64,000 nt of DNA from Edolisoma coerulescens (lineage: Eukaryota; Chordata; Aves; Passeriformes; Campephagidae): NCBI GenBank assembly GCA_013397115.1, contig VWZW01000847.1, positions 105,268 through 169,267 on the forward strand, read 5' to 3'. This document shows, in pieces, positions 12,801 through 24,800 of the stretch. Numbering within the stretch: the first letter of the stretch is position 1; every line of letters starts with the position of its first letter. The notes beneath the pieces were generated by a model that was given only the letters and a program-made list of their open reading frames with translations, did no database searches and had not been told where the DNA came from. The translations under genes and the position numbers were made by a program.

Positions 12801-15800
12801 CTTGGTGTCTTTGGGGCAAATCATGGCCCGACCCCCAGGGAATTTACATAGTGCAAAACTAACCTGAGAGATCGGACTTCAGCTACTGTGCTTACTATTC
12901 CTTTGTCTAGGAGGCAAGGGAGCAACACAGCTATCGTCTTCTGACCTGCTGCTCCTTTAGCGGGATCACACATTTTCACACAGACCTGGGGACAGGTGAG
13001 AATCAGTGCTGCAAACACGTACAAACCTCCCCCTCAGATTACTTCCTTCAGACAGAAGAAGCCAACAGCAACTAGACAAACTGCTCATAGCCAAGCCCAG
13101 GCTCTGTTACACCTTCATCTTCTCTCTGCAAGGTAGTTAAGCCCTAAGAGTCATCCCTAAAACAGTTTCAACTACAGTCAACTTCCAGAAAAGGCAAATT
13201 GGCAAATTCAGAGCCTAACAGGCTTTGACCTGAATCTGGATGAGAGATGAACCAAACAGCCTCTCAGTTGAAGGACAGCCTATCTCAGCCACAGAGACTC
13301 AATCATTCCACATGGCAGAGCAGCAAGTCCCACACGAGAACAGATTCTGCAATTGCAACGTTTCACAACAATGTTTTGGGACCAGATCCTCACTTGCAGC
13401 ATTGAAATGTCATGCACTACGAAGACTGTGATTTCAAACACAGCACTTTCAACCCACTGCCACCAATGTGACTTTTTCAGAGGATTACCAAACAAAATAT
13501 TAAGTGATATATGTGTACTACACACAAAAAACCTTGTCAGTAACAGCATCACATACACAATTATTCTGTTTCATACCAGTGAGGTACCACCAGGCTTGGC
13601 CAACTAGATCAGTCAGTCTTGGTAAACTGTCGAAGTTACAGTAGGTTTACTTAAATTCCACCCCCAAGTAAGGAAAAAAAAAAAACCATCAGAGGAAAAA
13701 AACCCAGTTTATTATATCCTTCCTTTTCTTGTATAGAACTTAACATCACATTACCCTCAAGCAGCAGGGCTTCACTAGCATCAATAAAAGTATGGGGGAG
13801 GATGTGGTGATGCTTATTATGATTGCTTTCTAGGGGGCTGTTCAGTCTTTCACAACTGCATCTTACACTAGAGATCCTCTCAAGACAACAGTCTATGGTA
13901 AATACAGTCTGTGGTCACACCTGACATCAAAATCATACATGTCCTGTCTACATGTGCATATGACAAAATTGTAGACTTTTACCTTGCTTAAAGTTTTTAG
14001 GGCTAGTTCTGCTGCCTTTCGCACAGTTTCCTAAAAAAGAAGTTAACAATCATTTCTGCTATTTTTCTTCTTCTAGAATGATTCATATAACTTGATAAGC
14101 ATTAACACTCGTACTGACAAGGCTATCTTCATGGCTAATACTTAACATAAAGTATTAATATCTTTAAAAGAAAGTATTGTAACATCATTAAAAGAAATTC
14201 TGGCTTTGGTCCATCTGAGTATCTGGTACAATAAATACATTAACAGAGCTCAAACCTGGAAGGACCCAAAGACTCTGACTTCATATATGCAAGTCATTTC
14301 AGCACACAAGCAGCCCAAAATGAATGTTTCTATATTCAAAATTAAGCAACTACTCAGGAATTCTTTTATGTCAAGGAAAAATCCCAAATCATCTAGAATA
14401 AGCACAGCAGGAACAAAACCCAACACTTCAAACATGCAGAGAATTTCCAAGGTGGCATGGAAATTTTGCAAGGAGCATGAATTTCTAGTCTGCTTAATAC
14501 TCTACACTCTCATTGGCTTCAAGCTGACTTGTCAGAGAATCTCTCTTTAAACACTTCAGAGCTTGATCACTATACTGTTTGTTGAAGATTCCTTTTCAAT
14601 TCTCAGTTCCATTACCTTAATGTCATCTTGCACTCTGAACAGCACTTCCCAGATCTCTGGAAGCTTGTCAATGATGTCATCCAAAGGTCTTCCTCTTAGT
14701 AAGTCATTTAGTGCCAGACAACTGCAAACAGGGAATTTTATTTCTTTCACACAGTGTTCTTACTTGATATAGGTATATATATACAGATATGCTTATAAAT
14801 ATAAATAGTTTTAAAAAATGAGAACTGTTTCACATGCCTGACTTTCCCCAAACCCTAAATCTAACTCTGTCACAAGAATGTCTCCTTTAGCAGAGAAAAA
14901 AATGCTCAGTCGTTCAGGTAAAACCTGAAACAGCTGATAGGAAGTGAAAAAGGCTGCTGTGGTGAAAATTGCTACTGCAAACATTCCAGTGACAAAATTG
15001 TTTTAATCTTCTTTTCTTTAAGCATAGGATAAGAAGAAACCAAAATGGTATAAAGTATGAAATTGAAATTAAAATGGAGGTTTTCAATACCGCATGGCTA
15101 CAAACCATTAAAAACAAAAAGCAGTTTATTAAAAATGGCATCCTGCTGCCAAGTACATAATTGTCAGATTGACAAGGTTTTCCAAGAGAAAGCATTATTT
15201 CAGATTCAAGGATAGGCAAGAACTAGTAACCAGAAAACTCACTCTTCAGAGAATGTTGTTTAGTATAAAGCTACATGCAATAAACAATTTCAGGCAAATA
15301 GCTTCAAGTATCATACTTCCAAGGGCAGGCTACAAGGCTGGGCTCTACCCTCGTGAGAGGACATTTCCTCTTTTCCCCCTCAAGTTCTTCAGGTTAACAA
15401 GTTTATGGTGAACCAGAACTGATTTCAAAGACAAATCTGATACTTTTCCTAGCAATACCTGGATTCTCTGATCCTCCAAAGACTGCTCGTTAGGTTACTG
15501 ATCAAATCCTCAAGAATTTCCTTCATGTACTTATCAACCTATAATTAAAAAAAGGAAAAATCATGAAACAAGCACAGCTATGCATCCTTGTCCTGTACTC
15601 CGTAAAAGAAGAGTACTTTTAGACAATACAACCACATCGGATGAACTAATGCTTGCCAGTGCTGTGCAAACTTTCTCTGACTGTGCTTTAGACACGGCTT
15701 TCTCTGCACTGCTCAAGTGCTTAACATTGTGAAAGACGCAACAAGAAAAGTCCCCTAACGCGTTTATCAACTGAACTGTTAAAATGCAACACCAAACATG

Positions 15801-18800
15801 TATTTACTCAAGAAGCAGTTGTGCTTTGATGAGGGATCAGAGTGAATGACTTCACACTAAGATCAGCTTTCCTAGAAGAAAAGATTGCAAACCCAATTCC
15901 AAGCCTCGCAGAACCAGAGCAACGGCATCTTATGAAAATACCTTATTCCTGAAATATACCTGGGAGGAGTTCTCAAACTGATGGAATAGCCTCCATCCAT
16001 GGGCTTCCTCCCACTTAAAAACTGAGGAACTATATTTAGATGCTCTTGCTTTAGGAAGGCATCTTAGGCCGTAAGGATTCCTGAAGAGCTTCTCATAGGT
16101 AGTATCAAAGCAACATCAAAGTGGAGAGACCCCATTTTAAGTAAATCATAAATTTTAATGTTGGCTGCACAAACAAGGTCCAGAACATCCTTCCACATAT
16201 GAGAAACAGCTCTGCACAAGCTCCAGCTCATCCACGGATTCCAACACCTCCTTTCCAGGGCAGTACCTCACCCCTTTCTGCAGAGCCCCTCCTTTCACAA
16301 AATGCACCTGTCCCCTGAGGACCTCTGATACACTGCTGCCTGGCAGCAGACCCCCTCGCTGCACTTTGCTGGTCACTCACCATAGACTTGTCAGTGACCA
16401 ATGCATTCCAAATGCTGGTCATTGCCTGTCGAATGCCCAGGTTGGGGTCAAACTGGTAACGGTAGAGTCGGGGAAGAAGCTGGGGCAAAAATGGAGCCAG
16501 CTGCTCTCCAGCCTTGGCAGCTATCACATTGAAACCAAAAGCTGCTCCCTGAAATGACAACAAAATAGTATTTGTTGAAACATTGCTCACTCCCTCAGTT
16601 ATTCCTCGGCACACCACAGTAAGGGGCAAAGTTGACTGACATAGTTCAGATTTAGACCAAGTCAAAAGGACTAGAATTAGCCCATCGTCACTGCTACAGT
16701 ACCACAGTGATCTCAAGTATACAATCACACTCAACAGACAACATACTACTTGAAAACTTTCTTCCAACCTTTATTTCAAGATACTGATTGACCTCATTTG
16801 CAGAAGTAGTACTGGTGAATTAAAACTATGAAGATTAAAACATGTTTTTCCAAAAGAGATTCTTTCTTGGCAAAACTGGTGAGCGTGGGCTATTGCTTCT
16901 TTACAACTCTGCTGCTTTAGAAGAATTAGAATAACTTAGAAACTGAAAAACCAAAACCAAAATTGCGGGGTGAGAAAACAAAGGAGGCTTAGTAAAAGAA
17001 GAACAAAGACCTCTTGGTTAAATAAAAGAAGCTTATTCCGCTGAGACAGGGAGAAGATGTAACAAAGTTTCTAAAATATAACAGATAGAACCACAGTAGT
17101 TTGCAATAAGCTGTAACAAAACGCTTGGTCTGACAGAAATGGTCTGATGCTCAAATCATTTATTCTACTGGCTGTCTAGAGGCATGTTATTTTAATCTGA
17201 CGGTAAAAATAATATAAAAACTGTATGCTTTTCTAATAAATGTTTCTGGCCTCATCACTGACTGGGGACCGTGTTTTGCGTGCCGATGCACCGCAAATCA
17301 CTGTCTGATTAACAGGGACACAAGATCTCTGAAACGATTCTGGACTGGTGGCATATTCCCAACTGAACCAAAGGGTGGATTTCAAGAATCGTCGAGGACA
17401 TCCTTCTTGTCACGGGCTAAGGAGTGATTACAGGTCAGCCTTGAGATCAGTTGGGGAAAAAATTAAATTTTATAGATAAACAAAAAACAAAACCAAAAAA
17501 CCCCAAACAAACAAACAACCACAAAAAAAAAAACCCCACAACAAAAACAAAACAAAACAAAAATATATATAGGATGGGGAATAACATAAGTAAATTAGAA
17601 ACCTTTAATAAAAACTGTTTATTACGTATCACAAGGGAGCAAGGTTATAGAATTCAAGAAAGAAAGCTTATACAACTCCTTATGTGGGTGAAGGCTAACT
17701 GTCCGTGGTAGGAAGTAAAGGAATTGTACAATCTTGAAAACTGGAAGCGAGTGGGTGATTCTCTGGAGACTTATCAATCAGAGAAACAAGACGTTAATGC
17801 GGATGAATTTATTACATGGCGAATTGCTCATTCTGCACTATGATCTTTTCATGATTTGGACAAAATTGATCAGCCCACAGTAGATCTGTCAGCAGATACT
17901 TCTTCCGAATCAACACCACTACTTTCGTGTCATGATCCAGTAGTTTTGCAAAAGCAGGAGGGAATTAATGACGAGGGACCAGAGGGCGATCCCATAAATT
18001 TAGAAGACTGTAATTTACATCCTACTATGAAAGCACAGCTGATGAAAGCTACAGCTGCAGTACCTTCTAGTGATGCAAAGCTGTTAAAACAGCAATTAAA
18101 TCCTCCACCCTATGTGATTGATAATGAAGCTTTGCTGCCCTCTGAGGCAAAACACTTTTTAGACGCTTGCCAAAAACAAGCAGTAGATCAAGGGGATGTT
18201 GAACTGCTCAAAGCTATGCCCGTAATTTATTGTAACAGGCATCCTCATGAGCAAATTTCTTATGATATGGCTAAGGAGTTAAGAAAGTCTATGAGTGAAA
18301 AAGGTCGGCAATCTTCCTATACGATGGGACTTACAGAGTCTATGGCAGAAAGCTATATAATATTACCTGCTGATTGGAAAGCTTTATTTAAATTGGTTAT
18401 GACACCACAACAGTATTCAGCTTGGTGGTCTGAATACCAAGATTTATGTCAAGAGCAGGCACTGGCAAATACGAACACTGGTAATGCTGAAATAACAAGG
18501 GATCATCTGGGAGGGATGGGATCTCAGGCACCTATAAGGGATCAATTAAGAATGCCCCCAGAAACATTTAAACAAGTGAGGGTGCTGGTTATGAAAGTTC
18601 TGAGAAGAGTACTGGATGTTAATAAGACTGAGCCTGGCTTTTCCACCATAAGGCAAGGACCCTGAGAGCCATACATCACCTTTATTAATCATTTGCAAGC
18701 AGCTGTGAATAGGCAAGTTGAATTACCAGCTGCAGCAGAAGCTTTGTTGAAATCCTTAGCGTATGAAAATGCTAATCCTGACTGTCAAAAGGCAACCGAT

Positions 18801-21800
18801 CCAATCAGAAACAAACCTGATATTACTGCAATTGACTTTATCAAAACCTGTGCACATATTGGTACAGAACAACACAGAGCAGATTTGTCAGCAACTGCTT
18901 TGGCTCAACAGCTACAAGTGGCTCAGGCAACAATTAAATGCTTTGACTGTGGAGAGGAAGGTCCTGTGAGAAAGCAGTGCCCAAAGAATGAGCAAAGGAA
19001 TAAAAAACCTAGTAGGCCATGCCCCAGATGCAAAAAAGGCTATCACTGGGGTAGCCAATGACGTTCTAAATTTGACCAAGATGGAAGATCCCTGCCAAAG
19101 CAGGGAAACTTGAAGGGGGCATGTGATCCAGTGCCCCTCAACAAAACAGGATCCAGCCACAGCTAATCCCCACAGCTCCAGCTATATAAGGGGAACCCCA
19201 GGCAGTGCCGGCTTGGACTTGGCAGTTTCCACCACAACAAAAGACACATCAGTTCACCTCATACCTACAGGTTTAAATAGACCCCTTCCTTTTAAATGTC
19301 ATGCATTGCTACCTGGGAGATCATCATCATCTATAGGTGACCTTTTTATTTTACCAGGAATCATAGACTCTGATTCTAGGGGTGAAATAAAAATCATGGA
19401 TTGGACTCCTAACCCACCTTGTATTATTCCAGCAAGATCATGCACTGCTTAACTGATCCCACTTCCTATATTGCCAAATACAATACAAAATCAATACCAT
19501 CTATCAATGCTAACAGGGGCATCGGAGGTTTTGGGAGTACAGGTACTCCTAACATTTATTGGTCTAAACTCAATTCAGTGCAACAACCTTTTCTAACCTG
19601 TGTTGTAGATGGCAAGTCTTTTACAGGACTAATAGATATCGGAGCAGACATAACCATCACCAGCAAACGTGAATGGCCACCCACATGGCCCTTGACAACT
19701 CCAGCAGCAATCGACGCAGGCATTGGAGGTCAGCAAATGCCACAGCAGTCAGCAAAAGAACTCATGGTATATGGGCCAGAAGGGAAACAAGCACAGCTTA
19801 AACTGTATGTACTTTCTACTCCATGTACACTGTGGGGAAGAGATCCATCGTCACAGTGAGGACTGATTTTGACAACAAATTTTTAAAGGGAGCCACTGAT
19901 GTGCAGCCAAGACTTAAACTCACATGGAACATTAATACTCCTGTGTGGGTCCCTCAGTGGCCCCTCAAAAAATACAGGCTGCAACAAGCACAAAAACTGG
20001 TCAACAGTTGGATCTGGGAAATATAGTTCCTTTTACGAGCCCATGGAACACCTCAATATTTATGATTCCAAAAAAGACTGCCAAATGGAGACTTTTACAA
20101 GACCTGAGACCTAACCATGCAGTAATGGCCCCAATGGGCGCACAACAACCTGGAATTCCTGATCCAGCAATGATCCCTGAAAACTGGGAATTGTTAATTG
20201 TTGACTTAAAAGATTGTTTTTTCACAATTGCATTACACCCTGATGATACACCTCATTTTGCCTGTTTATTACCATCCTTGAACAACAGTGAACCTATGCT
20301 AAGATATCACTGCATTGTATTACCACCAGGAATGAAAAACAGTCCTACAGTATGCCAATTTGTGGTAGCAAGTGCCTCACAACAGGCTAAATGATTTGCA
20401 AAAATTATTAGGAACTATTAATTGGCTCAGACCTACCCTTGGTATCTCCACTGAGGAACTGTCACTCTTGTTTAATTTACTTAAGGGAGACACAGATTCA
20501 ACATCTGCTCGCGAGCTGGATGCAAAAGCCTTTGAAGCATTGCAACTTGTAACAGATAAAATTCAGACCTCTTTTGTATCCAGACGATAAACAGAAAATC
20601 CACTGAGGCTTTTTCTTATCCTGGCTGAATTCCAACCATATGCACTAATAGTACAGTGGTCTGACGATACGCAACAATTGTGGATGCTAGAGGATTAGGT
20701 GTCAAGGAAATTTAGCAGATGGATGTTACACACATTTCCTCTTTTGGCACTCTAAAATATGTGCATGTATCAGTTGACACATATTCCGAATTTTTTGTTG
20801 CCTCCGCTCATAAAGGGGAAAAGGCAAAAGATGTCATTAAATGCACGTCGTGAGCTATTGCTACTTTAGGAGTTCCTAAAGTAGTGAAAACTGATAATGG
20901 TTCAGCATCTGTCTCACAATCAATGAAAACCTTTTTTCAGTCTTGGGGTTTACGCCACTTAACTGGCATACCTCATTCCTCAACAGGTCAAGCTATTGTA
21001 GAACCACACATATGCCCTTTTAAAGAATATGCTTCTTAAACAAAAAAGAGGGAATCCCCTTGGTATATCACCTCAGGAACAACTGGACAAAGCAACATTT
21101 GTTTCAAATTCCTTAAATATTTCCAAATTTGAAAACAAAACAGTAAGTGAAAGAAAGTTTTCCCATGATGCTTTAACAGATTCTCAACCACTTGTTTATT
21201 ATAAAGATTTGCAGAGTGGACAACGGCTAGGCCCTGTGCCTTTGCTAGCATGGGGGCATGGTTATGGTTGTGTTTCTCTATCCACAGGAGCTCAGTGGCC
21301 ACCTGCCAAGAACATCAAACCTGATGCAGAGGGAAGGAAGACGTGAAGGCATCACAATCTTGGTTTGGCAATCAGTTACAATGGGTTTAGGCACAACATA
21401 AGTAGCCCTTTTTGTCATCCTCAGCAGATTCTCGAGGATGGTGAACGAGGCATGGGTCCCACAACCAAAGACCAATGTTTGGCTCACATTAGCTAAAGCA
21501 ATTAACCAATCTACCCTTTGTATACCCATGACCAGTCCTAGTGACCCATTTCAAACGTGTCTGGTAGGCATTCCTTTGATGAAGGATGAATGGAACAAGT
21601 TATACAATCAGTTACACATGATTGTACAACTCCAGGTAAGCATAGATTGTTTGTGGTGTTTGGGATCACGGCAATCTAATGCTGACCAATCTGTGGGATG
21701 GTATTTGGGCAGTGCTAATGGAGGTATGAGAAAGTAAGCGACTTCCCTGCTCTCTCACTGCAGCCTCAAGAGCTAGATGTGCTAGGTTCTATAAAAGCTC

Positions 21801-24800
21801 CTGTGTGTTTTTACTTTAATAATCCAAAAGCAGACAACACAGGAGCTGACATAAGTGGCACTGGCATTTACCATAATGCTTCTGTCTGATACAATTTTAC
21901 TACTCCCTCACAAGTCACAATAGAGACCATCACAGTAGAGACCAACGCAGTAAGTCTTCCTGATAACATATTTTTAATATGTGGCAACAAAGCATGGAAA
22001 GGCATTCCAGGAAAAGCAGTGGAAGGTCCATGCACTTTCAGTCGTTTAACCATGTTTCATCCCAGTCTCAAAACACTAACAAATTGGACACTACGACACA
22101 AGTGAAACAAAAGTAATGCTGAATCATTTGTCCCTGACTGTGACTCTGAGGCCAAATTCTGGAATCCTACAAAAAGATTTTTTAGTTCTTTAGTTGCCTC
22201 TATCAGTACTGCGCATGCCTTGAACACAATTAATAAACTAGGCTGTTGGCTTACAAAGGAGAGTAACGCTACTAGTAACACTTTAATGGGATTGTTAACA
22301 GATGTTGATTCTGTACATCGTGCAACACTGCAAAACAGAGCAGCGATAGACTTCTTATTGTTAGCCCAGGGACACGGATGTGAAGCCTTCGAAGGAATGT
22401 GCTGTATGAACCTGAGTGACATTCCAAATCCATTTACAGAAGCATCCAGGAACTGAAGGAGCTATCCAGAGAACTGCAGCAAACCCAGGGATGGGATCCT
22501 TTCAGCTTATTTTCTTGGCTGGGAAGTTTCAATTTTGGGTCAAACATGTAGTTGCCATAGCAATAATGGCACTTGTAGCACTTTTGATAATCACGCTGTG
22601 TTTGCCATGTATCTTTTCTTATATTCAATGGCTTATCAAACAAAATGTAAAGCAAGTAATGCTAATGCATACACACACTGTAATGGCTTTGCAACACTTA
22701 ATAAATAAAAAGGGGAGAGATGTGTGGTGAGAAAACAAAGGAGGCTTCGTAAAAGACGACCTTGGTTAAATAAAAGAAGCTTATTCCGCTGAGACAGGGA
22801 GAAGATGTAACAAAGTTTCTAAAATGTAACAGATAGAACCACAGTAGTTTGCAATAAACTGTAACAAAACGCTTGGTCTGACAGAAATGGTCTGATGCTC
22901 AAATCATTTATTCTATTGGCTGTCTAGAGGCATGTTATTTTAATCTGATGGTAAAAATAATATAAAAACTGTATGCTTTTCTAATAAATGTTTCTGGCCT
23001 CATCACTGACTGGGGACCGTGCTTTGCACGCCAATAAGCCGCACAAAATAACTCCACCTTATTTCTAAAACCTGAAATTTCTGGGGATTATAATTTTGCA
23101 TCTGTCTATATTTACCTTAAACTTAAGTATTCTTCTCTGATCTTTTTTTTCATCAACACTACCAGTTCCACTGTCATTTTTAATACAGTGGAAATTAAGC
23201 TTGCCTGCGAAGTCCCAAGGGATTTGGCGGGATAGCCCGAGAAGAAATTATTCAGTGAAGGCAGTGCAGTGACTGCCGCTAATGACTTCATATTTTCTGA
23301 CTTGCAGTGTCAAAAGCTGCCACTCAAAATCCCACACTAGGGACTTCACAGGACAGGATGTGTTGTTTGGGTTAATCTAGAAAACACCAATAAAGACACA
23401 TTTTCAGCTAGGACCAGTGCCATGAAAAGCAAGAAGTTGTAGAAAGTGTAAGGAGAAGCAAGGCATCGCCTGCAAGGCCCTGAACAGCATGCTCTGTTTA
23501 GCTCTTGTTGGGGGTTTAGGACACCTAAACTTCAACTTCAAAGATTCTGCAAATTCTTCAAATGCCAAAGCTCAACCCACATCTTCTGAGTGGATTTTCT
23601 TGACTCATCCTGGCTGGAGAAATTCCACAAGGGTCAGGAGCTTGACTATGCTCCTGTGCTTTTGAAGTCCCAGTGCAAAGAGGGAGGTCTTGAGAGATGT
23701 GCTGAATCGTCAAACTCTGGAAGAAAGTTAAAGCTGGGACTTGTTTTTTGCACTAGGTGGTGGTGTCAGAAACTCCAAACAAGTTCTTCCACGCTTCTGT
23801 AGCGCCAGTGAAAAGAGTCCCCACATCAAAGCTCTGAATAGTACATTTAAATGTTCAAACTCATGAAGCTCCTTTTTCTACCTGAAGTGGATCCAACAGC
23901 ATTTTGGCTTCGCTAAAGCTCCCAGCTGCTTTAAAGTATCAAAACTTGAGTTAAAAAGGGATACTTTTGACAACATTGCTTTTTAGCAACTTGTTGCTGA
24001 TTACTTTTTGCTCTGCCTCTAACAAAGATCACTTTCTCGGGCATCCAAAAATTCATCCAGTTTTGAAAATATTATCACTGTTTGAACACATTAAGGACTC
24101 TCTTTCTAAGCACACTCAAAAAATAAAAGGATGTCAGCTGATTCAGAGGGGAATGCAGGATTATATTAACACTCTGAAACCAAAATTTTGTTATAAGAAT
24201 TTCAAGTAATCCTAAATTTTTTCATCAGACTGCTAAATTTGCCTTGGACTGATACCAAAGCATCAATGCCCTCCACATGCAGTTATCCATAAATCACATA
24301 ACCAGAAATAGAGAAACGTAGTTTTGTTTCCAGAGTTCACAGTGGGAATGGAAGTTGCATGAAAGCAGAGCATTACCTTCCGAGAATTCCACATAGCATG
24401 ATGGTTGGCCAGATTCATGAATTTGTACACCAGGTCTGGCTGATTGAGGTCACTAGCCAATGAACAAAGCTCCTTGTAGGTAGAAAGACCTTGACTTTGA
24501 AAAGCAGAAGGGAAATCAGTGTTACTATTTTCAGGTACGCAAATGCTACAAAACCTAAAGCTATTTTCAATTCACACCCTAAAGCAGGCAGAGAAAGGTG
24601 CGTAGCACATCTGTACCACATGGAAATAGTTACAGTAACTTAGAGAACAAGAAGGAACAAAAAGCTCAGGCAGCAGATTTTTAAGGGAATTCTGTTTCAG
24701 CACGACTGTGTCTCTGTCATTGAGACTGTCAGTAAACTTACCCATCTGGGGTTTTACTCAGACCTCCCTGAAATACCACAGTTTCTCCAGTCATCTCATG

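Larger units (their letters stand above)
16964..23043 (+). mobile_element. Class II endogenous retrovirus, full-length but defective, antisense in ECPAS intron
   Basis: A 6080-bp provirus with the order LTR, gag, dUTPase-protease, pol, env, LTR. The LTRs start TG and end CA, and the element is flanked on both sides by CAAAAT, a 6-bp target duplication typical of alpha- and betaretroviruses. It lies between ECPAS exons 28 and 29 in the opposite orientation; without it the intron would be about 1.7 kb. Gag and pol have betaretrovirus-like features (two zinc knuckles, dUTPase, DD35E integrase), while env has a CX6CC transmembrane subunit of alpharetrovirus-like appearance. All frames carry stops or shifts and the catalytic RT palm is deleted, so it cannot make a working virus. 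This family is common in bird genomes. Confidence 0.95.
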
